Origin: Nitrosomonas sp. Nm166
GTDB lineage: Bacteria; Pseudomonadota; Gammaproteobacteria; Burkholderiales; Nitrosomonadaceae
NCBI RefSeq assembly: GCF_900112825.1
Contig: NZ_FONE01000013.1
Span: 1 to 64,000 of the forward strand
Direction of reading: 5' to 3'
Length of the DNA stretch: 64,000 nt
This document shows positions 18,854 through 27,731 of this stretch, in pieces (position 1 is the first letter of the stretch; each line of letters opens with the position of its first letter). A program made the position numbers and the translations under genes. A model generated the notes under the pieces. The model saw only the letters and a program-made list of their open reading frames with translations. It made no database searches and was not told where the DNA came from.

Positions 18854-20365
18854 TTACTGACATCCCGCCAGTGGTAACCAATTGGCTAATGGACCTTCGT
18901 TTCGCAGTAATCCATCTTCTGTTTTCATGTAATAAACATGATTATCCGCTGAAGAAATACCCAGATAGGTCTGGGTCTCTGGATAGTAGCGATAGCTATA
19001 TGGATTGAAAATTTCTGTAGCAGCGCCTGATGGGGCAAGGAAATCAGGATATTTCTCTTCCGCCCAGGTAAAGAAGCATTCGATATTTGCCTCTGACGAC
19101 TGGTTTAAGAATTTATTGACAATGGTGCGACCACCCGAAATGACCAGATCCGGATATTCCAGTATTTTAAATTTCTCAAAGGGATTTCCACGCACTGCTA
19201 TGACATCTGCGGGTGCACCAGGCGTTAAAGTCCCAAGTCCTGGTATGCCAAGATCTTCCCCGGCTTTGGAAGTTGCCGCTTTGAGTACGTTGACTACATC
19301 TTCGAAATCAATTGCCGACCCGCTAAGTGTATGCAGCATTATGTGTAATTCCTCACCATTGATCCCCCAAGGCACATCGTCGTGTCCTATTTCAGAACCG
19401 TAGACGATTTTTGCATTTTTCATACCCAGGCTAAACGCATTGGCGTGCATTTGCTCACAGGACGAATGTGTATCCAAGGTTGTTACGACGGTAACATTTT
19501 CATCGGCTATTCGCTGCAACAGTGTTTCACTGATTGCAGCACAGGGCACATGAACCAACTCATCAACTTTTCCGTCAAGGGCACGCGCTACTCCTGTCTC
19601 TTCTCCGACAAACGCCAATACCCGTCTATCAAGCATATGCGCTCTGGTCACAATTGCCTGAACTATCTCCACGGAAAGCATCGGCCATGGCGCATCGGGT
19701 ACAGGATTGCCATGGGTCATCCAGTGCCTGCCAGGCTCACCGCCGGGTTCCAGGGAAATGACGATGGCAGTTGCCCCACCATTGACTAAGTCATCGACAG
19801 CTGCTTCAGCTTCGGCAGCTGATGAAACTGTAATGCCGATTTTATCGTACCCGCCATCGCCTCCGAATATGTTCAGCGGATAGCCATCAACAGCCTGAAT
19901 GATAGGACCTGCGCTCAACAATCGCAGTGTGCCTTGACCACCTTCCATCGGTATTAATGGGCCGCCGACATCCTGCGCAGTGGTTATACCATGCTCCAGA
20001 ACTATGTCTTTGTTAACATTTTGAAAAGCGATGTGTCCATGTCGTTCGATAAATCCAGGTAAAATGGTCGCATCACCCAAATTGATCTGGTTGGCGCAAA
20101 AACCGCTCAGTTCACCAAGCGCGCCCACTTGTTTAATCGTATTTCCCTCAATCAGGACGGCCATATTTTCTTGCGGAAAATTGATACCATCAAATAATCG
20201 AGTGGCTGCCAATACTTGGCAATCCGGAAGTCCGGGTACTTTTACCGTACCCGAGCCAGTGTGATCAATGCCTTGATGACCAAAAGCACTAAAACTTATC
20301 CCTTGCCAGAGCATGATGGAAATCACCAGATTTTTTTTGTTAAAGCGAAAGTTTCTCTGTTTCAT
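18854..20365 (-). CDS. Secreted amidohydrolase family protein with a C-terminal extra domain
   Basis: Metal-dependent amidohydrolase of the imidazolonepropionase/prolidase-like branch, 503 residues, with an N-terminal signal peptide (SIMLWQGISFSAFG). The metal motif GFIERHGHIAF (HxH) follows TILPG; later conserved parts are RRVLAFVGEETG, VHVPC, and the C-terminal LGIPGLGTLTPGAPADVIAVRGNP. About 70 further residues form a small separate domain (FFTWAEEKYPDFLAPSG, YSYRYYPETQTYLGIS, VYYM). It is a paralogue of the next upstream gene, with about 190 bases between them. The substrate is unknown. Confidence 0.82.
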   Translation of the reverse strand: MKQRNFRFNKKNLVISIMLWQGISFSAFGHQGIDHTGSGTVKVPGLPDCQVLAATRLFDGINFPQENMAVLIEGNTIKQVGALGELSGFCANQINLGDATILPGFIERHGHIAFQNVNKDIVLEHGITTAQDVGGPLIPMEGGQGTLRLLSAGPIIQAVDGYPLNIFGGDGGYDKIGITVSSAAEAEAAVDDLVNGGATAIVISLEPGGEPGRHWMTHGNPVPDAPWPMLSVEIVQAIVTRAHMLDRRVLAFVGEETGVARALDGKVDELVHVPCAAISETLLQRIADENVTVVTTLDTHSSCEQMHANAFSLGMKNAKIVYGSEIGHDDVPWGINGEELHIMLHTLSGSAIDFEDVVNVLKAATSKAGEDLGIPGLGTLTPGAPADVIAVRGNPFEKFKILEYPDLVISGGRTIVNKFLNQSSEANIECFFTWAEEKYPDFLAPSGAATEIFNPYSYRYYPETQTYLGISSADNHVYYMKTEDGLLRNEGPLANWLPLAGCQ

Positions 20366-20553
20366 TCTCCAATATATTCCTTTCAGTATGGTATGGGGAT
20401 TTATAAAAATGTTGCGGTGTATGAGGTATTTTCTATGTTGAAGTACATCGATTCACAAGCGCAGTGGTAGTATTGCCAACAGGTGCCTATGAGTCAATGT
20501 GGTAAATTGTCGCATCTCGGCTCAGTCAATCTGTTGTATCGACAGATAGAATA

Positions 20554-21822
20554 TTAAAAATGATTGAGGATGATTTGACCTCCAGAAACCACCAGATCAG
20601 GATATTCAAGACTCTTCAAGGTATGCATGGGGTTGCCTCTGACCGCGATCAGATCAGCGGGTGCACCGGGCTGCAGGGTGCCTAATAGAGGTATATTTAA
20701 GTGCTGACCCGCTTTCGATGTTGCCGCACGTAAGACATCAATTAACTCCATTTTTGCCATTTGCATCAGATACATCAGTTCTTGTGCATCGATACCCCAG
20801 GGAATATCCGGATGCGCAATTTCTGCGCCATATAAAAATTCACCGCCCAATGCTGTCCAACTGGCCGCATTGTGCGCGATACCTGAGCATTTTGACAAGG
20901 TATCGATGGTGCTGATGATTTTTACATTTTGCGACACGGCTTGTTTTAGCAGGGGCTCAGGAATAGGGTCGCAAGGTGTGTGCGCCCATTCATCAACACC
21001 GGCGTTAATTGCGATTTGTGCACCGGTTGCTTCCGCAATATGGGCTGTTACCTTGCGATTATGTTGATGCGCCTCATCGACAATGGCTGTAACAATTTCC
21101 TCTGATAATAATGGCCATGGTTTTGCATGCGAAGCTTGGTGTAATGGGTGGTGGGTATCGGCATGCTGCACATGACGCGACTGATCGTGATGCGTATGGT
21201 CATGATGAGAAGACCAGGGAGCACCGGCTTCACCGCCAGGTTCCAGGGCAACCTTGATGACGGCAGCACCTTTATCAATCAGGGAGCGAACAGTTTCTCG
21301 CGCTTCTTTTTCTGAGGAAACAGCTACTGCAATATTCGTGGCGCCAAGTTTAATAATGGGATAGCCATGGGGTGCGGTGATGATCGGACCGGAAGTCAGC
21401 ACGCGCAAACTGCCATCGCCGCCATAAGGTTTATGGATAGGGCCACCTAAATCCCTGATTGTTGTGATGCCATGCCTTAGAACGGTATCGGCTGGAACTT
21501 TCTGATAGGACAGATGCGCATGCAGTTCGATAAATCCGGGAAGGATGGTGGCGTCACCCAGATCTATTGTTCTTATTTTGCTATGTGTATTAAATGGTGC
21601 GCGTGGTCCAATTTGGGTGACTTGTCCGTCACTGATCAACACCGATACATTGGTTCTAATTTCATGACCGTCGAAAACCCGGGCGGCATGAAGTAATAGG
21701 GGTGTAGCTACTTTTTCTTGTGCAGCAACTGAAGAAGGAAGAAAGAGCAGCGCCAGAATTAAAATGTATTGGATCCGGACAATGAATGTGAAAAATAGGC
21801 TGGCGATGGTTTGTTGTCGCAT
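20554..21822 (-). CDS. Secreted amidohydrolase family protein with histidine-rich loop
   Basis: A 422-residue paralogue of the preceding amidohydrolase, with signal peptide and the metal motif GFIELHAHLSY (HxH), TIRDLGGP, KVTAHIAEATG and the shared end GTLQPGAPADLIAVRGNP. It lacks the extra C-terminal domain. A unique loop between residues about 205 and 235 is packed with histidines (SSHHDHTHHDQSRHVQHADT), which could bind or store metal ions such as Zn, Cu or Ni in the periplasm (inference). The catalytic metal site looks complete. It may form a unit with the neighbouring paralogue. Confidence 0.83.
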   Translation of the reverse strand: MRQQTIASLFFTFIVRIQYILILALLFLPSSVAAQEKVATPLLLHAARVFDGHEIRTNVSVLISDGQVTQIGPRAPFNTHSKIRTIDLGDATILPGFIELHAHLSYQKVPADTVLRHGITTIRDLGGPIHKPYGGDGSLRVLTSGPIITAPHGYPIIKLGATNIAVAVSSEKEARETVRSLIDKGAAVIKVALEPGGEAGAPWSSHHDHTHHDQSRHVQHADTHHPLHQASHAKPWPLLSEEIVTAIVDEAHQHNRKVTAHIAEATGAQIAINAGVDEWAHTPCDPIPEPLLKQAVSQNVKIISTIDTLSKCSGIAHNAASWTALGGEFLYGAEIAHPDIPWGIDAQELMYLMQMAKMELIDVLRAATSKAGQHLNIPLLGTLQPGAPADLIAVRGNPMHTLKSLEYPDLVVSGGQIILNHF

Positions 21823-21862
21823 TTGTTTTCCTTAAATGGTGGAAAGATGACTGGATCTGGTC

Positions 21863-22996
21863 TTAGCAGTGAGCGGGCTCGATGAAACCTGTGAGTATGC
21901 ACAGTGCGGCCATCAGAAAAAAATGACCCCAGGCTGATTCAACCAGCTCTTCTTTATCTTGTTGGGTTTTGTAACAGCATCCCCAGAATATTCCCGGTAT
22001 CGCATTGTTCCGGCTTTGGGAGTGCTTGTTATCTTCCTGAAAGCCAGTGAAATATTGACTGCGAATGATTGCAGAGATCTGGCGGTGAGCATCAGTACGC
22101 CAGTGTTCTGCATCAGGTAGAAGTCGAGCCAGCGAGAGCATAGCGAGTGATGTGATGACGGTGGCAGAAGGATCATCGCAGTTCGATGATTGATCGAGCC
22201 GATTGGGGGATAGAGGATGTGGACGGGAATGTTGCCAATATTCACACGCAGTCTTGGCAAAAGTTAAGTAAGGCTCTCCCCATTGTGCTGCCGCTCGACT
22301 CAACCCCAACATGGCCCAGGCTTGACCGCGCGACCATGCACCTGCTTGATCGGTAGGATGAAAACCATTGCCGTCAAAGTGTGCATGTGCGTGAAATGCA
22401 CCGCTGCTGTCACAGCAGGCCGCCGATAACGTATCGGTATGACGCCGTGCTATTTCTTCATGTGCTTTCTGTTGGCTGCTGCTCAGCAACTGGATGAGAG
22501 TAGCAAAATTATCGATTGCAATATGCCGATTGCCTTCCTTGCCGCCACCCAACTTTGATCCCAGCGGAATACTCTGCATGGCAGGATCAAAACTCGCTAC
22601 CAATGCAGCAGTTGATTCTTTGGTCAGCGTGCGCGCATGGGTGTCGCGAAACCAGATTTCCCCTAACGCTGCGCCATACCAAAAAATCAAGCTGCGATTT
22701 CCTGAGTCAATGTGGATTTTTTCAGTCAATTGTTGGCAAATATTTGCTGCCTTGTATTGATCAGACGGGGATTCTGTTACTTTAGCGCGCAACCACCAAC
22801 AAGCACCCCAGAATCCGCCAAGCCACGAGCCGCCGTCGGAGACAGCCCATGCATTGGTATCTCTTGATGAATAAAGCGGAAAATTGTTTAAGCAAACGCC
22901 ATTGATCATTTCCATACGACGAAACATTAATTCAATGGCAGTGATCATTTCTTTGGGATTCAGTAACTGATCATCAGCGTGATAGGATGTGGACAT
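21863..22996 (-). CDS. Glycoside hydrolase family 88-like protein (unsaturated glucuronyl hydrolase-like)
   Basis: A 377-residue (alpha/alpha)6-barrel protein without an evident signal peptide. Family-like landmarks are DGGSWLGGFWGACWWLRA near the N terminus, HIAIDNFATLIQLL, GAWSRGQAWAMLGLSRAA and DDPSATVITSLAMLSLARL, corresponding to the conserved blocks of GH88/105 enzymes, which split unsaturated uronic acids from polysaccharide lyase products. The specific substrate is not evident. The alginate-export-type porin lies just upstream on the same strand (13 bases), which suggests a joint role with acidic polysaccharides. Confidence in the family is moderate. Confidence 0.7.
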   Translation of the reverse strand: MSTSYHADDQLLNPKEMITAIELMFRRMEMINGVCLNNFPLYSSRDTNAWAVSDGGSWLGGFWGACWWLRAKVTESPSDQYKAANICQQLTEKIHIDSGNRSLIFWYGAALGEIWFRDTHARTLTKESTAALVASFDPAMQSIPLGSKLGGGKEGNRHIAIDNFATLIQLLSSSQQKAHEEIARRHTDTLSAACCDSSGAFHAHAHFDGNGFHPTDQAGAWSRGQAWAMLGLSRAAAQWGEPYLTFAKTACEYWQHSRPHPLSPNRLDQSSNCDDPSATVITSLAMLSLARLLPDAEHWRTDAHRQISAIIRSQYFTGFQEDNKHSQSRNNAIPGIFWGCCYKTQQDKEELVESAWGHFFLMAALCILTGFIEPAHC

Positions 22997-23009
22997 AAAT
23001 ATCTCTCAT

Positions 23010-24485
23010 TTAAAAAACCAGATTGAAATCGATCAGGAAGTTATTCGCGTCACTTTTCCCGGGATAAATGCTTTTCATGACATCACCGCCAAAAGCATGA
23101 CCAAAATAAATTCTCGATGAAAACTGTTTGCTATAGGTATAGGTAAAACTGATATCAACCAGTTGGCCGATGTCACTATGACCACTGGTAGATTGTCCTG
23201 AATAGCCAAATGCGCCTGAACTTAAGGCTGCGCCCAGGCCGTTGTATAAAAGATCATTGGAATTAGCCAGTGACAACTGATGCACGTTTATATTCACCTG
23301 AGTTTTTGGCGTGGGTGAAGCAATGAGCTCAACAAAAGCATCTTGGATATTCATCAGGTTGTAGAACGGAAATTTGGCATACAAGCGTCCGCTGGGAACG
23401 GCGGAGAAATAAGTTTGATGTTTATCGTCTTGCGCATGACTGTCGCCTGAGCTGCGGTAATACACAGCCCGCAACCACGGCTTGAAAGGCAAGCCGGTCC
23501 ATTGATAACCGGCTTCTGCGGCGATAGCCCAGGCTTGATGGGATTGATCAGTCCAGTTGCCAAACTGGTACGCGCCCCACAATAAAGCATCGATACTGCC
23601 CGATCCCACTTGATGCAGCGACAATAAGTGTGCACCTAGGGTATGAATGTTTAATTTCTCGTTGCTCAGCAAAGGTCTGGCACTGAGCGGACGATTGTCG
23701 AGCACCTGCGTATCGCGCTGATCATCGTAATTCATATAAAACAGGCGACCTTCTGTTCCCGGCAGCAGCGCATCCTTTTTGCTGGTAAATGCTGCATAAA
23801 GAATATTGATGTCGCTGATTTGTTTTTGGCCCTGCACAGTAAGATTACCTTGCGTTGGGCGAACGCCACTTACAGTCAGATTGAAATTGGGCTGATCATA
23901 AATACTGGAGAAGCCATCAAAACTACGTCCGATATAAATGGCATTAAATCCTCCCACGAGTCGTTCTGCGAGGCGCCTTCTTTTCAGGCCATCAAATTTT
24001 TCCATCCCGGCGCTATATTCCATGCCTTCGATCAGTTCGAAACGGCCAACCTTGGCAAAGGCACCTGGCAAGCCCAGTGCATGAAGCTTGAAGTTAAGAT
24101 ACCCCTGTTTCAGAAAAACGTTGCTGGCATTAGTGGATTGATTGGTCTGAAAATAAGCTGCTCCTAGCCCCAAAGGGCCGTTCGAGGGCGAAACCGCGTC
24201 GTTGGGAAGCCCGTAAAGACCGCTGTATTGCGCTTGTGCAAAACCATCCACGTAAGGCGTAGAAAGCATTGCACCGAGTCGTGCGCGCAATATCCATAAA
24301 TCATAAGCATTGTTGACTGGCGGCTCAGGGCGGAAATAATTCCATAATTCATAACTGCCCATAAACTCACCATTTATTCGCAAATATTGGTTAATCTGAC
24401 CCAAAGGCTTTGTTTCATTGGTCGCCAATGCATTACCGATATGTAAAAATGTTGCTATCACGATGTAGAAAATCAGAACTCTCAA
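23010..24485 (-). CDS. Outer-membrane porin of the alginate export family
   Basis: A beta-barrel outer-membrane protein with alternating hydrophobic strands and a terminal Phe (LIDFNLVF). Internal stretches such as LWILRARLGAML, AFAKVGRFELIEGMEY and IYFGHAFGGDVMKSIYPGK match the AlgE-type export porins. A signal peptide runs to NALA. The start is uncertain: the frame is open to ATG 24566, but that overlaps the divergent hydrolase gene; TTG 24485 leads directly into the hydrophobic signal segment and is my choice. It is likely co-transcribed with the GH88-like gene. Confidence 0.72.
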   Translation of the reverse strand: MRVLIFYIVIATFLHIGNALATNETKPLGQINQYLRINGEFMGSYELWNYFRPEPPVNNAYDLWILRARLGAMLSTPYVDGFAQAQYSGLYGLPNDAVSPSNGPLGLGAAYFQTNQSTNASNVFLKQGYLNFKLHALGLPGAFAKVGRFELIEGMEYSAGMEKFDGLKRRRLAERLVGGFNAIYIGRSFDGFSSIYDQPNFNLTVSGVRPTQGNLTVQGQKQISDINILYAAFTSKKDALLPGTEGRLFYMNYDDQRDTQVLDNRPLSARPLLSNEKLNIHTLGAHLLSLHQVGSGSIDALLWGAYQFGNWTDQSHQAWAIAAEAGYQWTGLPFKPWLRAVYYRSSGDSHAQDDKHQTYFSAVPSGRLYAKFPFYNLMNIQDAFVELIASPTPKTQVNINVHQLSLANSNDLLYNGLGAALSSGAFGYSGQSTSGHSDIGQLVDISFTYTYSKQFSSRIYFGHAFGGDVMKSIYPGKSDANNFLIDFNLVF

Positions 24486-24518
24486 ATTTCTTACTCTAAA
24501 GACACAACTCAACGAATC

Positions 24519-25307
24519 ATGGAACTCATTACTTCCAAAGATGGCACGCCAATTGCCTGCTGGCATGGCGGTACGGGTGTACCGCTATTACTGGTACATG
24601 GTACGACCGGCGATCATTCCACCTGGGACTCGACACTTGCCGAATTACAGCAGCATTTCAGCGTATGGACGATGGACCGGCGGGGACGCGGTCACAGCGG
24701 CGATACCGGCAACTACGCTTTGGAGCGCGAGTGCGAAGATGTCGCCACTGTGGTGGAGGTCATCGGTGGTAATGTCAATCTGCTGGGCCATTCTTTTGGC
24801 GGGCTTTGCGCACTGGAAGCCAGTCTTCTGACTGTAAATATCAATAAACTCATCCTGTATGAACCATCCATTTCATTGGCTGGGAGCGGCTGGTCGGCGG
24901 AACTGGAAAGCCGTCTGCAAACCTTGCTGGAGCAAGGGAATCGGGAAGAATCCCTGCTGTTGTTTTTTCGTGACATGCTCAAAGCACCCGAGCGGGAAAT
25001 CGTTGCTTTGCAGGCGGGCTCGAATTGGCCAATCCGGATTGCCGCAGCCCATACCATTTTGCGTGAATTGCAAAGTATCGACCGTTATGTTTTTGCGCCG
25101 CAAAGATTCCATTCGGTGCACAATCCGGTTTTGCTGTTGCTCGGCGGGGATAGTCATGCGCGCCGCTACGTAACCGCGGAGAGGCTGCAGCAGAGCCTGC
25201 CTAGCAGCCGTATTGGCATTCTTACCGGACAGCAGCACAGCGCCATGAGAACAGCACCTGATTTGTTTGTTCATAAGGTCATAGAATTTCTTAAAGCTAA
25301 AAATTGA
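24519..25307 (+). CDS. Alpha/beta hydrolase
   Basis: A 262-residue alpha/beta-fold hydrolase. It has the oxyanion region LLLVHGTTGDHSTWD, the nucleophile elbow LLGHSFGGLCALE with the catalytic Ser, and a late His in GQQHSAMRTAP; the acid is probably the Asp in LLLGGDSHAR. No signal peptide, so cytoplasmic. The substrate is unknown. It is divergent from the porin gene and converges on the MFS gene. No strong ribosome binding site precedes ATG 24519. Confidence 0.87.
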   Translation: MELITSKDGTPIACWHGGTGVPLLLVHGTTGDHSTWDSTLAELQQHFSVWTMDRRGRGHSGDTGNYALERECEDVATVVEVIGGNVNLLGHSFGGLCALEASLLTVNINKLILYEPSISLAGSGWSAELESRLQTLLEQGNREESLLLFFRDMLKAPEREIVALQAGSNWPIRIAAAHTILRELQSIDRYVFAPQRFHSVHNPVLLLLGGDSHARRYVTAERLQQSLPSSRIGILTGQQHSAMRTAPDLFVHKVIEFLKAKN

Positions 25308-25323
25308 ACAAAACAATGCATTT

Positions 25324-26526
25324 CTAAGTTGGTACTTGCCTTTTATGGCGGCGCGCAGATGCTAATATCACGGTCATCACACAAGCGGCACACAACACGC
25401 TGATCAATGTGCTCCAACCCAGCAATAAACTGCCGGAATATTGAGATAAAGCCGCATACAGTGGCGGGCCCAGTGCAAAACCGCCAAAGAAAGCGAACGA
25501 TACAAGGCTGGATGCCGTGGCGACCGGACCGAAGGCTGGGTCTCTGACCAGCATGCTCATTGCGATAGCATTGGTTCCGACAGCGCTAAGCCCCATACCG
25601 ACAGCACCGATCCATAACCGCCAGTGATTTTCCGCGTCCGTTTGCATGGTGATTGCCATGGCGCAAGCTGCAATAGCGATGAGTGCGAATAACAGGACCG
25701 ATTCATCTTTAAGCTTTGCACCCATAGGCGTCAGCAGAATTCTGGAAAGCATTCCCATGATTCCGAAAACAGCAATCAGCATATCGGCCCACAACAGCGG
25801 CATGCCTTGTTGTGTCGCAAAGGTCGGCAGGAAAGTGACAAATGCGGAAAGTGCCAGGCCAACACAAAACTGTATACCCATCAACCAGCGTAATAACGAG
25901 TTAGGATAGGAAAATGTCAGGCGTTTACTGGTTTGAGCAGATTGCTTGGGAACGATGAAAAATGCTGCAATGCCAAATAATAGGGCGGCTGGAACAATGC
26001 AACCAAATGCAGTACGCCAGCCATACTGGAATGCGATAGCGGGCAATACCAAGCCGGCAAAGAGTGCTGCAAGTTGAACGCCGGCCTGTTTAAGCCCTAC
26101 CACTTTGGCTTTTTTATCGGGCTGAATCTGCTGTGCAATGAGTAAATTGGTTACCGGATTTGCAAGCGCTTGCGCGATACCGCAAATCGCAGCGGCAATG
26201 ATCAGACTAACAAACGTTTCAGCGGCTGCGATCAGTGTGAAAGCAGTCGCGGTGGCATAAAAAAGCACCCATAATCCAGTACGTGAACCGATGTAATCGA
26301 CGATAACACCTGCCCATAGTGATAAAACAGCTGCCAAGCCAAACGAGCTCATAATCAGGTAGCCCAGTAATGTGGGTTCGAAGTGCAAATCCAGGCTCAT
26401 GAGCGGTCCGAGTGTGCTGGTGGCATACAAAATGAGCATCGGTAATGTCATGGCAAATACCAAAACAATTTGCAGTAGGCACGCAACCATAGTGCTATGT
26501 AGGGATTTGGCGAGTGCAATCGACAT
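25324..26526 (-). CDS. Major facilitator superfamily transporter
   Basis: Twelve-helix MFS permease of about 400 residues. A cytoplasmic-loop motif follows the second helix (GVIVDYIGSRTGLWVLFY), and the two halves are joined by a hydrophilic stretch near PKQSAQTSKR. ATG 26526 directly follows the acyl-CoA dehydrogenase stop; an in-frame TTG six bases earlier is less likely. It is the last gene of the sulfur-carrier operon and would be its exporter or importer (inference from context). Confidence 0.85.
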   Translation of the reverse strand: MSIALAKSLHSTMVACLLQIVLVFAMTLPMLILYATSTLGPLMSLDLHFEPTLLGYLIMSSFGLAAVLSLWAGVIVDYIGSRTGLWVLFYATATAFTLIAAAETFVSLIIAAAICGIAQALANPVTNLLIAQQIQPDKKAKVVGLKQAGVQLAALFAGLVLPAIAFQYGWRTAFGCIVPAALLFGIAAFFIVPKQSAQTSKRLTFSYPNSLLRWLMGIQFCVGLALSAFVTFLPTFATQQGMPLLWADMLIAVFGIMGMLSRILLTPMGAKLKDESVLLFALIAIAACAMAITMQTDAENHWRLWIGAVGMGLSAVGTNAIAMSMLVRDPAFGPVATASSLVSFAFFGGFALGPPLYAALSQYSGSLLLGWSTLISVLCAACVMTVILASARRHKRQVPT

Positions 26527-26528
26527 GA

Positions 26529-27731
26529 TCAAGCAAAAGAATAAACAGGTTGATGTTGATAAAAATTGATGAGCCGACGGCCTACCGAACTGATCAGTGA
26601 TTCGTCATTACCATCTAAAATACGTGATGTGCGCGCTATTCTGCTGATACCGGAAAGGGGTGTCAGGTCACTGAGACCTTCAGCGCCATACAGTTGCACG
26701 GCTGAATCCGAGGTGATGCATAAGGCGAGTGAAGCCGCCATTTTGGCGACATTGATTGCGATAGCATCCGGATTTTGCGCATCCACACTCCTTGCAGCGA
26801 TACGGATTAATTCACGTGCACTGGCAATGGCTTGGTAAGCGTTGACCAGGTGTTGGCGCACGAGTTGTTTTTCGGCGAGCCGGCTTGATTTGCCGCGTGC
26901 TGAATGGATACGGGCGCCCATTAAATCCAAACATCGTTGCGCCAATCCTATCCAGTTCATTGAGCGCAGTAATCGGCCTAAACCGAGCCGTTTGTTCATT
27001 AAATCCAGACCGCTGCCGCAAGTACCCAGCAGGTTATGTTCCGGCACTTGTACATCATGGAAGGAAATTTCTCCCTGACCGGATGAATGCCCCATGATGG
27101 AAAGTTGACGCTCAACCTTGAATCCTGGTGTATCCGTCGGGACGATGATCATCGAAAGTGCCTGATCGAAGGCGATCCCTTCTGTAGCAGTGCGGACCAG
27201 GACAGTGATGAAAGTCGCTTGATCCGCGTTGGAGATGAACCATTTTCTGCCATTGATATGCCACCTGCCATTGCTTAGACAAGCAGAAGTTGTAATGTGA
27301 TCTGGAATGGAACCGCTATGGCCAGGTTCCGTCATGCCATAGCTCGGGATGGCTTTGCCGGTTACCATCGGCTGCAGGAATTGTTCGCGGATTTGATCAT
27401 TGCCGAATTTCAAAAGCATATGTGCATCCAGCGCAGTGTGGCTGCCAAAGATGGCTTGAGAAAACTCCGTGCGCCCTTCCTGTTCTGCTACGATCAAATA
27501 GTCTTCCAGAGAAGCGATTTTCCCACCATGAGAAAGTGGATAAAATAACCCACATAACCCGGCAGACCGTGCCTTATTCATCAGGTCAAATTGTAATTGC
27601 CGTGATCGATCACTTTGTTGCGCTAAAAGCGGCTCGTTTGGAATAATCATTTCATCGACAAATGCGCTGACCTGGCGTGCCAGGGATCGGGCTAGTTTCG
27701 AATGGGCTGCTTTCCTATTGAGTTCCAGCAT
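26529..27731 (-). CDS. Acyl-CoA dehydrogenase family protein
   Basis: FAD-dependent acyl-CoA dehydrogenase, 400 residues, of normal length. Recognisable blocks are PSYGMTEPGHSGSIPDHITT (FAD/substrate loop), GRWHINGRKWFISNAD, GQGEISFHDVQVPEHNLLG and AVQLYGAEGLSDLTPLSGISRIARTSRIL in pieces. The active-site base cannot be placed with certainty. The start ATG 27731 overlaps the end of the AMP-ligase gene by 17 bases. In this operon it may oxidise a ring or side chain of the activated acid rather than serve beta-oxidation (inference). Confidence 0.88.
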   Translation of the reverse strand: MLELNRKAAHSKLARSLARQVSAFVDEMIIPNEPLLAQQSDRSRQLQFDLMNKARSAGLCGLFYPLSHGGKIASLEDYLIVAEQEGRTEFSQAIFGSHTALDAHMLLKFGNDQIREQFLQPMVTGKAIPSYGMTEPGHSGSIPDHITTSACLSNGRWHINGRKWFISNADQATFITVLVRTATEGIAFDQALSMIIVPTDTPGFKVERQLSIMGHSSGQGEISFHDVQVPEHNLLGTCGSGLDLMNKRLGLGRLLRSMNWIGLAQRCLDLMGARIHSARGKSSRLAEKQLVRQHLVNAYQAIASARELIRIAARSVDAQNPDAIAINVAKMAASLALCITSDSAVQLYGAEGLSDLTPLSGISRIARTSRILDGNDESLISSVGRRLINFYQHQPVYSFA

